Position numbers and translations under genes: made by a program | Notes under the pieces: generated by a model | The model's input: only the letters and a program-made list of their open reading frames with translations | The model's database searches: none | Told to the model about the DNA's origin: nothing | Origin: CAYPYI01 sp964415085 | GTDB taxonomy: Bacteria; Bacillota; Clostridia; Tissierellales; Tissierellaceae | Assembly: GCA_964415085.1 (NCBI GenBank) | Contig: CAYPYI010000017.1 | Span: 1 to 22,134, forward strand | Direction of reading: 5' to 3' | Length of the DNA stretch: 22,134 nt | Shown here: positions 6,678 through 14,730 of the stretch, one piece after another | Layout of the letters: every line of letters starts with the position of its first letter | Position numbering within the stretch: position 1 is the stretch's first letter

Positions 6678-8018
6678 ATGTCAAATTTAACTCTAAAAGA
6701 ACAATTTCAAGCTTTTGGACTTAAAAAAATGATTTCATATCTAGATTCAAATCCAGATGAAAACATACCAAAAATTATTAATTTAATTAAAAAGTTTGAT
6801 AAAGAAAAAGTAATAGCATCTCAAACCAAATTAGTGGAAAAAGCTCTAAGTGATAAGGATAGTAACTGGTATAAACTTGCAGATAGCTTATATACAGATA
6901 TAGATCCCTTCGTAAGAACTAAGATGTTTGAAAACTTTATTATTAATTCCAATGTTATAGGTGGTGCCCGTGCAAAAAAAGCTAGAATTGAAAATGATTG
7001 TAATATTCCATGGGCTATTTTAATGGATCCAACATCTGCTTGTAATTTAAACTGTATTGGATGTTGGGCAGCAGATTATGGTAATAAGTTATCTATGGAT
7101 TACGAAACTTTGGATAATATTATTACACAGGGAAAAGAACTTGGTACTTATATGTATATCTACTCTGGTGGGGAACCACTAGTTAGAAAAGATGATATTA
7201 TTAAACTATGTAAAAAACATAATGACTGTGCATTTTTAGCTTTTACTAACGCTACTTTGATAGATGAAGAATTTGCAGATCAAATGTTAGAAGTTGGAAA
7301 TTTCGCACCTGCTATAAGTGTTGAAGGATTTGAGGAAGCAACAGATCAAAGAAGAGGGAATGGTACTTATCAAAAAGTACTAAAAGCTATGAAAATATTA
7401 AGAGATAAGAAACTTCCATTTGGTATTTCTTGTTGTTATACAAGCCAAAATACTGATGTAATCGGTAGTGAAGAATATATTGATGAAATGATAGAGCTTG
7501 GTGCTAAGTTTGCATGGTTCTTCACATACATGCCTATTGGTGTTAATGCTGTTGAGTCTCTTATGGTAACACCTGAACAAAGAGCTTATATGTATAAACA
7601 AATTAGATCTTTTAGAAAAACAAAACCTATATTTACAATGGACTTTTGGAATGATGGTGAATATGTAAATGGCTGTATTGCTGGTGGTAGAAATTACCTA
7701 CATATTAACGCAAATGGAGATATAGAACCTTGTGCATTTATTCATTATTCAGATTCAAATATAAAAGATAAAACTTTATTAGAAGCTTATAAATCTCCAT
7801 TATTTATGCAGTACAAAAAAAATCAACCATTTAATGAAAATCATCTAAGACCTTGTCCATTACTTGATAATAAGGACAGATTAGCTGATATGGTTAATTC
7901 TTCAAATGCTTTCTCCACTGATATGGAAAGTCCTGAAGATGTTAATCAGTTATGTGAAAAATGTCATAATGCTGCAGATGCATGGGCTGTTAAGGCTGAT
8001 GAAATCTGGAATAGTTAA
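6678..8018 (+). CDS. Radical SAM protein with C-terminal auxiliary cysteine region
   Basis: 446 residues. An N-terminal helical domain (about 1-107) precedes the radical SAM barrel. The AdoMet cluster motif is C122-x3-C126-x2-C129 within SACNLNCIGCW, and the AdoMet-binding GGEP is at 164-167. The C-terminal third carries C333, C352 (EPCAF, within a GDIEPC stretch), C393, C426 and C429, a SPASM-like set that probably holds a further Fe-S cluster. Such enzymes often modify peptides or proteins, but no precursor peptide is visible nearby and the substrate is unknown. AAGGAGG precedes the ATG. It lies downstream of degV in the same operon and ends at a strong terminator. Confidence 0.92.
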   Translation: MSNLTLKEQFQAFGLKKMISYLDSNPDENIPKIINLIKKFDKEKVIASQTKLVEKALSDKDSNWYKLADSLYTDIDPFVRTKMFENFIINSNVIGGARAKKARIENDCNIPWAILMDPTSACNLNCIGCWAADYGNKLSMDYETLDNIITQGKELGTYMYIYSGGEPLVRKDDIIKLCKKHNDCAFLAFTNATLIDEEFADQMLEVGNFAPAISVEGFEEATDQRRGNGTYQKVLKAMKILRDKKLPFGISCCYTSQNTDVIGSEEYIDEMIELGAKFAWFFTYMPIGVNAVESLMVTPEQRAYMYKQIRSFRKTKPIFTMDFWNDGEYVNGCIAGGRNYLHINANGDIEPCAFIHYSDSNIKDKTLLEAYKSPLFMQYKKNQPFNENHLRPCPLLDNKDRLADMVNSSNAFSTDMESPEDVNQLCEKCHNAADAWAVKADEIWNS

Positions 8019-8020
8019 TA

Positions 8021-8059
8021 AAAAACTGTTTAACTTTTATTTTAAGTTAAACAGTTTTT
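8021..8059. terminator. Bidirectional terminator
   Basis: A perfect 16-bp stem, AAAAACTGTTTAACTT (8021-8036) with its complement (8044-8059), and a 7-base loop. A-runs and T-runs on both sides let it work for the rightward radical SAM gene and the leftward protease gene. The protease stop codon (8047-8049) lies inside the stem. Confidence 0.92.
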
Positions 8060-9174
8060 ATTTCTTTATATTTATTATCTACTAAATTAATTAAATCTTC
8101 TTCTGTATAAATATCTGCTAAATAAGGATATGATTTTTTTAACTTATTAAATTTCTTTAATTCCTCATTAGCTTTATCTATATCTTCATTTATTATTAAC
8201 TCATAAGCATATAGTAGCCTTCTTCTACCTGGAGTATATTTTTTACTAAAATCTATATATTTTTTTAAGTTTTTATTATATATACTCTCTACCTTACTTT
8301 TATTATTATTTATTATTTCTAGAAATAATAATTCACACTTTAATTCTAAAACATGTATATCTAATAGTTTCATATCCGAATTTAAAAGTTTTAAAATATA
8401 TTCCTTTGCACTATCTAATTCTAATTTATCTAAATAGTAATTTGCTTTTGAAATAATTATTGAATTAATTATATAATTATTATAATCTGCTTCTTTATCT
8501 ACCTCAAAATATTCTTCATCCATCTCTTTAAATCTAATTCCATTTGTAAGTAAATAATTTATTTTAAGTTGTAGGAAAAATGCTCTTCTTGCATGATAAT
8601 CCTTTTTGATTAAAATTAAATTACTACCGTCATTAAATAAACCTTTAGCTTTTAATGGTATTAAATTTATAATAGCTGATAATATACCCATTATTCCTGA
8701 TATAAGTAAAAATAATTTTAATAAATTACTATCCACTATATTAAAGCTTAAGAAAAATATTATAGAAAATATTATATTAAAAATTCCTCCACCCAAATTA
8801 TAAAGCGTAACTGGATAGTTATAATTCTTATCTACTTCTGGTGGTAAAAGTAAGCACTGTCCACCTGTTCCTGGTATATGATATTTTTTTAAATAAAACT
8901 TCCCCTTAATCTTAACTAATATAAGACTTAATATCCTAAAAGATACAAAACTATATCCTGATAATAAACCAAATACTAAATGACCTGATTCATGAATAAT
9001 GATATTTAAATAAAAAGATATAAATATCATTATAAAAATAAATATAAAACCTAAAATTGGATTTGAAAAATCTCTTATTATATCATTTAAATATTCTACT
9101 GAAATATATCCTAATATAAAGCCTATTAATAATGCTGGGATCATTTTAATTACTTTTTTTAACTTCTCTTTCAT
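8047..9174 (-). CDS. M50-type (site-2 protease-like) membrane metallopeptidase
   Basis: 375 residues. The zinc motif HESGH (H61, E62, H65) lies in a hydrophobic helix. The second motif, NLIPLKAKGLFNDG, matches the NxxP...DG pattern that supplies the third zinc ligand. About six membrane helices fill the first 190 residues, with a conserved-looking GTGGQCLL loop between. The C-terminal 180 residues are soluble and helical, like tetratricopeptide-type repeats, and may recruit substrate in the cytoplasm. The substrate is unknown. A start at 9198 (TTG) is open, but AAGGTGG precedes the ATG at 9174 with proper spacing. It is the last gene of the six-gene operon, 16 bases after uvsE. Confidence 0.85.
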   Translation of the reverse strand: MKEKLKKVIKMIPALLIGFILGYISVEYLNDIIRDFSNPILGFIFIFIMIFISFYLNIIIHESGHLVFGLLSGYSFVSFRILSLILVKIKGKFYLKKYHIPGTGGQCLLLPPEVDKNYNYPVTLYNLGGGIFNIIFSIIFFLSFNIVDSNLLKLFLLISGIMGILSAIINLIPLKAKGLFNDGSNLILIKKDYHARRAFFLQLKINYLLTNGIRFKEMDEEYFEVDKEADYNNYIINSIIISKANYYLDKLELDSAKEYILKLLNSDMKLLDIHVLELKCELLFLEIINNNKSKVESIYNKNLKKYIDFSKKYTPGRRRLLYAYELIINEDIDKANEELKKFNKLKKSYPYLADIYTEEDLINLVDNKYKEIKTV

Positions 9175-9190
9175 TTTAATTGCCACCTTT

Positions 9191-10456
9191 TTAATCAATA
9201 AATAAATATAGGGAATCTAGTATATAATAAACATTATATTTTATAGCAAGTTCTAGAATATATTTTTTTATAGTTTTTATTTTATAACTACCTTTTAGAA
9301 CATTTTTTTTATACATCTGATATTTTTTTGATTCTTCTTCTGTTACTATATCTTTAAAGTAACCCCATACGTGATCTAATGCGTTTGTAAATGATCCTAT
9401 AGTTACTTCTTTTTCTAAAGATTTATCAATTATCTCATAAAACTCAAATATTTTATATTCATCTTTATCTTTTAAAAGACTTCTAATTTGTAAATAGTCT
9501 TCATGACTATGTTCTAGTACTAAATATTTATATTTACTCCATTCTCTTTCAAGATGTTTTATATTTTTATCTTTTCGTATAAGGTTTTGAGCCTTTACAC
9601 AAGATAAATTTTTATCTTTTACTTCTAACATAATATCTATATCCTCGCCATATAAATTATTAGTTAGTAAAAAATTATTAAATATTTTAATATCTATAGT
9701 TTTAGAGTGTGCCTGTGGTGATTTTTCTATATCATTTTGAGAGTAATGTATTTTTTGAGGTAAATCATCCTTACTCCAAGTCTTCTTACAAAGGTCTATT
9801 AATTCTCTTTCAGATAAGTCTAAATTACTTTTATTTACACTATTATGAAGATTATCAAATACAACAGGAATTTTTGCAGTATTCCCTATTTCTAAAACAT
9901 CTTCAATGTTATATGACCTATCATCATTTTCTATAACTAGTCTTTCTTTTAATTTTTCATCTAATTTATTATAGTTGTGGATAAATCGTAATTTACTCTT
10001 AGTCTTATCCCCATATACTCCACCTATGTGCACAACTATTTTAGAACTTCTATTTGTTTTAAACATCTCTAATATATACAAGTGATACATTAAATCTTCT
10101 ATGCTTTTATTAACAATATCCTCATCTTTAGAATTAAGCACTGTATATTGTCCTGGATGCATTGAAAGTCTTATATTTTCCTTTTCAATCTTTTCTGTAA
10201 TTCTTTCTATCCTATCTTTAAATACTAATTCCCAATTAGTATCTTTCCCTAAAGTTAAACCAAAAGGGATAAGATCTGAAGATATTCTAAATACCTTTAT
10301 ACCTTCTTTTATATTATAGTCTATTGTATCTTCAAGTACTTTTAAATTATTATCAACTGTTTTTAAAAAAACATCATCACTATAGTTATTTTTCCTAAAA
10401 GTCTTATAACTACTATTAATTATCCCTATATTTAAACATGCATATCCAACTCTCAA
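9191..10456 (-). CDS. uvsE: UV damage endonuclease (UVDE/UvsE) fused to a YbgA/DUF1722-like domain
   Basis: 421 residues. Residues 1 to about 290 form the UVDE TIM barrel, which nicks DNA 5' to UV photoproducts. Likely metal ligands are H100 (SMHPGQ), H143 (VHIGG), E176 (VIENDD), D201/H204 (FDNLHN), H237, H250 and E278 (LEVKDK), with K229 as candidate modified lysine. Residues about 303-421 (WSKYKYLVLEHS at 306-317, NALDHVWGYFK at 358-368, then a C-terminal YILDSLYLF) match the pattern of DUF1722/YbgA, a domain often encoded beside photolyase genes. UVDE alone is usually near 300 residues. The start is TTG, with AGGGGG upstream. It lies inside the six-gene operon. Confidence 0.88.
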   Translation of the reverse strand: MRVGYACLNIGIINSSYKTFRKNNYSDDVFLKTVDNNLKVLEDTIDYNIKEGIKVFRISSDLIPFGLTLGKDTNWELVFKDRIERITEKIEKENIRLSMHPGQYTVLNSKDEDIVNKSIEDLMYHLYILEMFKTNRSSKIVVHIGGVYGDKTKSKLRFIHNYNKLDEKLKERLVIENDDRSYNIEDVLEIGNTAKIPVVFDNLHNSVNKSNLDLSERELIDLCKKTWSKDDLPQKIHYSQNDIEKSPQAHSKTIDIKIFNNFLLTNNLYGEDIDIMLEVKDKNLSCVKAQNLIRKDKNIKHLEREWSKYKYLVLEHSHEDYLQIRSLLKDKDEYKIFEFYEIIDKSLEKEVTIGSFTNALDHVWGYFKDIVTEEESKKYQMYKKNVLKGSYKIKTIKKYILELAIKYNVYYILDSLYLFID

Positions 10457-10467
10457 TACTTTTCCCC

Positions 10468-10653
10468 CTAGAAAATAGACTTATATAAATATAAACCCAA
10501 AATTATCAAAACAAATACAAAACCTATAAGTCTTATCATTAATAAGTTAATTTGAGATACTTCATAATCTTTTCTAAAAACTCCAACAATCTTAAATATA
10601 ATATCTGGTAAAAATAACAAAACTAGTCCTAAAATTAGTATTATATATTCCAT
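10468..10653 (-). CDS. Small two-helix membrane protein
   Basis: 61 residues with two hydrophobic helices (about 3-24 and 39-58) joined by a polar loop containing FRKDYEVSQINLLMIRLIG. The layout resembles short DUF6199-type proteins (helix, P-containing turn, polar loop, Arg-x-x-Gly, helix), but this is only a guess. GGAG precedes the ATG by six bases. Gaps of 9 and 11 bases to msrA and uvsE show that it is a real member of the operon. Function unknown. Confidence 0.75.
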   Translation of the reverse strand: MEYIILILGLVLLFLPDIIFKIVGVFRKDYEVSQINLLMIRLIGFVFVLIILGLYLYKSIF

Positions 10654-10662
10654 CTTATTCTC

Positions 10663-11139
10663 CTAACTATCTAAATTAATATGACAATAACCACCTGGAT
10701 TTTTCTTTAAATATCTTTGATGATATTCTTCTGCTAAATAAAAATTTTCTAACTCCTTAACTTCTGTTACTATTTTTTTATCATATTCCTTTTGCTTATT
10801 TTGAATAAATTTTTCTATTACTTCCTTATCCTCACTATTAGTAAAGTATATTCCGCTTTGGTACTGACTGCCTATATCTGGGCCTTGTCTATTTGATAGG
10901 GTTGGATCTATTACTTTAAATAAATATTCTAGTATCTCAAAAAGACTAATTACATCTTCATCATATTCTAAATACACAGCTTCTACAGCATCAGTTGTAC
11001 CTGTACAGACTAATTCATAAGATGGATTTTCCACCCTACTATTTAAATATCCTACCTTAGTTTTTGTAATTCCCTCTATCCTATTAAAATACTCTTCTAC
11101 TCCCCAAAAACATCCGCCTGCTAAATAAATACTTTTCAT
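10663..11139 (-). CDS. msrA: Peptide-methionine (S)-S-oxide reductase MsrA
   Basis: Reduces methionine-S-sulfoxide in proteins and free methionine. 158 residues, the short single-domain form. The catalytic cysteine is C10 in GGCFWG, the family segments SYELVCTGTTDAVEAVYLEY, GPDIGSQYQSGIYF and EEYHQRYL are present, and the one C-terminal resolving cysteine is C152 in GGYCHI. AGGAGG lies nine bases before the ATG. It is the third gene of the leftward operon, following a GNAT acetyltransferase by 13 bases. Confidence 0.97.
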   Translation of the reverse strand: MKSIYLAGGCFWGVEEYFNRIEGITKTKVGYLNSRVENPSYELVCTGTTDAVEAVYLEYDEDVISLFEILEYLFKVIDPTLSNRQGPDIGSQYQSGIYFTNSEDKEVIEKFIQNKQKEYDKKIVTEVKELENFYLAEEYHQRYLKKNPGGYCHINLDS

Positions 11140-11152
11140 AATAAATAACCTC

Positions 11153-11740
11153 CTATTTAAAGTTACCTCTTAATTTGGAATATAATATATTATCCAATTT
11201 AAAAGTAATAGAGTCATAAAGCATATTTTTTACTTCTCTATTAAAGTACTTTCTATCAACTTCTATAAATCCTAATTTCTCCATAAGTTTTATAACAGGA
11301 GTATTTCCTGACCAAGTTTGAGTATATATACTTCCAATTCCAGATTCTAGTATATAATCTATATACAAATTCCAAGCCTCTGTTCCATAACCTTTATTTC
11401 TATAATTTATATTAGGAATATCTATTCCTATTGTAAATTTACCCATATCTTTTGTGTATAAATAATTATCATCTATATGATAAGCACTTACCCATCCTAT
11501 ATGAGTTTCTTCTTCATTGTTTATACATATTTCAAAGGAATATCTTATATTTTCTTTTTCTATATTTTTTATATCGTATAATTTTAATTCTCTATATTCT
11601 CTTTCATTAAATCCATATCCATTTTCCCATGGACTGTCCCAATTTTGCCATTCTGTATCAATTGTCTCCCAGTAAATTCTATCATCTATATCACTAACTA
11701 TCATATCTCTTAATATAACTAAATCTCCTTTAAGATGCAT
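11153..11740 (-). CDS. GNAT family N-acetyltransferase (RimJ/RimL-like)
   Basis: 195 residues. The start LKGDLVILRDMIVSDID is the usual first strand and helix of RimJ/RimL-like acetyltransferases. The acetyl-CoA pyrophosphate loop is RNKGYG (R114-G119) after the strand FTIGIDIP, and the later segment NTPVIKLMEKLGFIEVDR (two parts) is the family's conserved C-terminal part. WDSPWEN near residue 34 is a common element of this subgroup. Substrate unknown. AAGGAGG precedes the ATG. It lies second in the operon, between the YdcF-like gene and msrA. Confidence 0.9.
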   Translation of the reverse strand: MHLKGDLVILRDMIVSDIDDRIYWETIDTEWQNWDSPWENGYGFNEREYRELKLYDIKNIEKENIRYSFEICINNEEETHIGWVSAYHIDDNYLYTKDMGKFTIGIDIPNINYRNKGYGTEAWNLYIDYILESGIGSIYTQTWSGNTPVIKLMEKLGFIEVDRKYFNREVKNMLYDSITFKLDNILYSKLRGNFK

Positions 11741-11756
11741 ATATTACCTCCTTATA

Positions 11757-12803
11757 TTAAATATGTCCTAAATAATCTGTTATTAAAGCATTAATAAATA
11801 AAACTATAAGCATAAATGTATTAAATTTTTTATTCATAACTAAAACTGCTATATACTCTCTAATAACAGCACTTATATAAAAGTATATCTTTACACTAGA
11901 ACCAATTCCACTAAAATTTAATCCTAGTCTTTTAGTTAATAAAGCTGCTCTAAACACATGATAATTAGTAGTTACAAATAGTATATTTAAATTGTCTATA
12001 TCTTCTTTAGAATCTTTCTCTATAATCTCTTTTGAAAATAATAAATTTTCTTCTGTAGTCTTTGATTTATCTTCACAAAGAATATGTATCTCTTTTATTC
12101 CCTGTGATACAGCATATTCTTTCATAGCAACAGCCTCTGGCACTAATTCATCTGGTCCCTGTCCACCTGACATAACTATTATAGGTATTTTTTCTGTTTT
12201 TAATATTTGTTTATTATAAAAATCTATAGCTTTATCTATTCTTCCCTTTAAAAGTGGTGTTACCTTATCTTTATTCAATCCACTTCCAAGTACTATAATA
12301 TAGTCTTTATTTTTTCTATTAAAATAAAACTTATAAACTATACTTGCAAAATAATAAATAATAAAACCTACTACAAAATATGTAAATATTGATAAAAAGT
12401 AATTAAATACTATTTTTAAAATTCTAGAATTAATTTTATTCCAAATAAATGGTGCTAAGAATACGGAAGCTAGTATCCCAAATCCCAATAAAAAACTTAA
12501 ACTATGAGATAGACTAATTCCTTCTTTTTTCATTAACTCATAACCTGATGTAAATAGTTTTATAGTTAAATAAATAAAAATAATTGGTACAAAAAGAATA
12601 ATAAGAAGAAAAAATATACCTGCTATAACATTTAAAATGTTTAAATTATATGTAATACCTAAATATAATATTGTCATAAGCATACAAGCAATAGATATAA
12701 AAAAGAAAAAACCATTTATTACTCTTCTTCTATCTATTAAATGAAATGTTATCCATAATAATGAAAATATCACTAGTAATATTAGCACTAAATCAATCTG
12801 CAA
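11757..12803 (-). CDS. YdcF/SanA (DUF218) family membrane protein
   Basis: 348 residues. Residues 1 to about 155 contain roughly five membrane helices, and the DUF218 domain follows from about 166 to 300. Domain marks are VLGSGL (171-176), LLKGRIDKA (184-192), SGGQG (212-216), the EAVAMKEY segment, EDKSKTTEENL (244-254) and TTNYHVFRA (278-286). A last hydrophobic helix ends the protein. Relatives (SanA, ElyC, YdcF) act in envelope processes, but the reaction is uncertain. The start is TTG, with AAGGAT upstream at slightly long spacing. It is the first gene of the six-gene leftward operon. Confidence 0.88.
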   Translation of the reverse strand: MQIDLVLILLVIFSLLWITFHLIDRRRVINGFFFFISIACMLMTILYLGITYNLNILNVIAGIFFLLIILFVPIIFIYLTIKLFTSGYELMKKEGISLSHSLSFLLGFGILASVFLAPFIWNKINSRILKIVFNYFLSIFTYFVVGFIIYYFASIVYKFYFNRKNKDYIIVLGSGLNKDKVTPLLKGRIDKAIDFYNKQILKTEKIPIIVMSGGQGPDELVPEAVAMKEYAVSQGIKEIHILCEDKSKTTEENLLFSKEIIEKDSKEDIDNLNILFVTTNYHVFRAALLTKRLGLNFSGIGSSVKIYFYISAVIREYIAVLVMNKKFNTFMLIVLFINALITDYLGHI

Positions 12804-12833
12804 AATCTCACATCCTTAATTATTTATAATTGT

Positions 12834-12852
12834 TATTAGTATTAAACTAATA
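12834..12852. promoter_or_regulatory. Inverted repeat TATTAGT-N5-ACTAATA before the six-gene operon
   Basis: Perfect 7-bp arms (12834-12840 and 12846-12852) about 30 bases upstream of the YdcF gene start. Read leftward, TTGTAA (12867-12862) could be a -35 box, with its -10 box in this repeat, although the -10 match is poor. This suggests an operator, but A+T richness makes chance repeats common. Confidence 0.35.
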
Positions 12853-12968
12853 TTACCATATTTACAAGGATTTTTTTATTTTTTAAAATTTTTATAAAAT
12901 TAAAAATATTCTTATTTAAATTCATTTTCCAAATGTTTTCTATTTTTTTTAAACTTTTCCTTTATTTT

Positions 12969-12994
12969 CTAAATACTAGGGTATATGTATATAG
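12969..12994. promoter_or_regulatory. Imperfect inverted repeat before the oxoacid oxidoreductase genes
   Basis: CTAAATAC (12969-12976) and GTATATAG (12987-12994) form arms with one mismatch and a 10-base spacer, about 40 bases upstream of the start codon. The same arms, without mismatch and with a 9-base spacer, occur before the aldehyde dehydrogenase gene (16249-16273). A shared operator is possible. The promoter itself is not clear here. Confidence 0.35.
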
Positions 12995-13031
12995 ACGGCT
13001 TAAATTAATCTTATAAAAGTGAGGTGTTAAG

Positions 13032-14729
13032 ATGTATAACATTTTAATTGGAGGTGCTGCGGGGGATGGTATAGAAACCACTGCTGCAGTTTTAGAAAAA
13101 ACATTAAAAACAATGGGTTATTATGTTTTTTCAATGAGGGACTTTATGTCTAGAGTTAGGGGAGGTCATAATTTTAATAGAATTAGATTTTCAAATGAGC
13201 CAATTTATAATCACACTACAGATATAGATGGATTGATAGCTATAAACGAAGAAACATTTTTACTACACAAAGATGACTTAAAAGAAGATGGATTTATTCT
13301 TTGTGAACCTAGCTTAAATATTGATCATCCAAGAGTTATAAAATTAGATTTTAAAAATTTAGCAAAAGAAGCAGGAAATGCAAAAGCTGGGGGAAGTGTT
13401 ATTATTGGGGCTTTGCTTTCTTTATACGGTCTTGACTTAGAAGAGGCTAAAGATGTATTTAGAGGATATTTCCCTGAAAAAATATTAGATGCAAACTTAA
13501 ATGCAATTACTCTAGGTTATGAAAGTGTTGAGGCTAGAACTCAAATTGATAAGGCTAATGACTTATCAGATTATGCATTAATAACTGGAGCTGAAGCTAT
13601 GAGTATAGGGGCTTTAGCTGGTAATATGAAATATTACTCAGCATACCCTATGTCACCTGCAACAACTCTTCTTGGATATTTTACTAAAGTAAGAGAAAGA
13701 GAAAATATTGTTGTAGAACAAGCGGAAGATGAAATAGCTGCAATAAACTTAGCTATTGGTGCTGCTGCTGGTGGTGTAAGAGCTATGACAGGAAGTTCAG
13801 GTGGAGGTTTCGCTTTAATGGTTGAAGCTCTTGGTATGACTGGCGTTGCAGAAATTCCACTAGTTATTGCAAATGTTCAAAGACCAGGACCTGCAACAGG
13901 TTTACCTACTAGAACTGAGCAATCAGATTTAAGATTTGTAATGCATGCATCTCAAGGAGAATTCCCTAGAATGGTAATATCTCCACAAAATCATACGGAG
14001 ATTTATAAACACTCTAAAAGAGCTTTTGATCTTGCAGAAAAATATCAAATACCTGTATTACTTTTAAGTGATCAATTTTTAGCAGATAGTAGAAGTGTTT
14101 TAAAAATTTCTGATATGTTAGATCATACAGGATATGAAGTTAAACCACTTAATCAAGATGTTAATATTGAAGTTGATGAGCATGGAGTATATAAAAGATA
14201 TCAATATACTGAAACTGGAATATCTCCTTTATATCACTATGGAGATGAGTATTTAGTTAGACTGGATTCCGATGAGCATACTGAGTTTGGAGTTTTAACT
14301 GAATCTAGTGAAGTTAGAAATAAAATGGTTAATAAAAGAAATAAAAAATTAGAACTTTTAAAAACAGAATTAGTTGAACCACTTTTTGAAGGTGATGAAA
14401 ATCCAGATATTCTAGTTCTTGGATTCGGCTCAACTTATGAGGCATTAAAAGAAGCTGTTTTAAGATTAAATAAAGAAGGAAATGTAAAATATGCTTTATT
14501 ATCATTTAGTGATATTTTACCTCTTCCAACAGACAAATTATTCAAATATTCTAAAAATGCTAAAAAAGTTGTAAGTGTTGAACAAAACTTTACAGGTCAA
14601 TTTGCTGGAGTTGTTAGAGAGGAAACATTAATTGATTGTAAACCTGCATATTTAAAATATGATGGAAGACAAATGACAAGCGAAGAAATTATTAATGCTT
14701 TAAGAACGACCGAAAAGGATGTGAATTAA
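13032..14729 (+). CDS. 2-oxoacid:ferredoxin oxidoreductase, fused gamma-alpha subunit
   Basis: 565 residues. With the beta subunit it converts a 2-oxoacid, CoA and oxidised ferredoxin to acyl-CoA, CO2 and reduced ferredoxin. The gamma domain is at about 1-175 (GGAAGDGIETTA at 7-18; SRVRGGHNF at 40-48). The pyrimidine-binding domain follows from about 185, with YPMSP (205-209) in place of the YPITP motif, EQAEDEIAAINLAIGAAAGG (229-248), and RPGPATGLPTRTEQSDL (284-300). The CoA-side domain III is at about 400-560. The fused two-gene form is the simplest type. Substrate is not determined. GAGGTG precedes the ATG, and one base separates its stop from the beta-subunit start. Confidence 0.93.
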   Translation: MYNILIGGAAGDGIETTAAVLEKTLKTMGYYVFSMRDFMSRVRGGHNFNRIRFSNEPIYNHTTDIDGLIAINEETFLLHKDDLKEDGFILCEPSLNIDHPRVIKLDFKNLAKEAGNAKAGGSVIIGALLSLYGLDLEEAKDVFRGYFPEKILDANLNAITLGYESVEARTQIDKANDLSDYALITGAEAMSIGALAGNMKYYSAYPMSPATTLLGYFTKVRERENIVVEQAEDEIAAINLAIGAAAGGVRAMTGSSGGGFALMVEALGMTGVAEIPLVIANVQRPGPATGLPTRTEQSDLRFVMHASQGEFPRMVISPQNHTEIYKHSKRAFDLAEKYQIPVLLLSDQFLADSRSVLKISDMLDHTGYEVKPLNQDVNIEVDEHGVYKRYQYTETGISPLYHYGDEYLVRLDSDEHTEFGVLTESSEVRNKMVNKRNKKLELLKTELVEPLFEGDENPDILVLGFGSTYEALKEAVLRLNKEGNVKYALLSFSDILPLPTDKLFKYSKNAKKVVSVEQNFTGQFAGVVREETLIDCKPAYLKYDGRQMTSEEIINALRTTEKDVN

Positions 14730-14730
14730 T

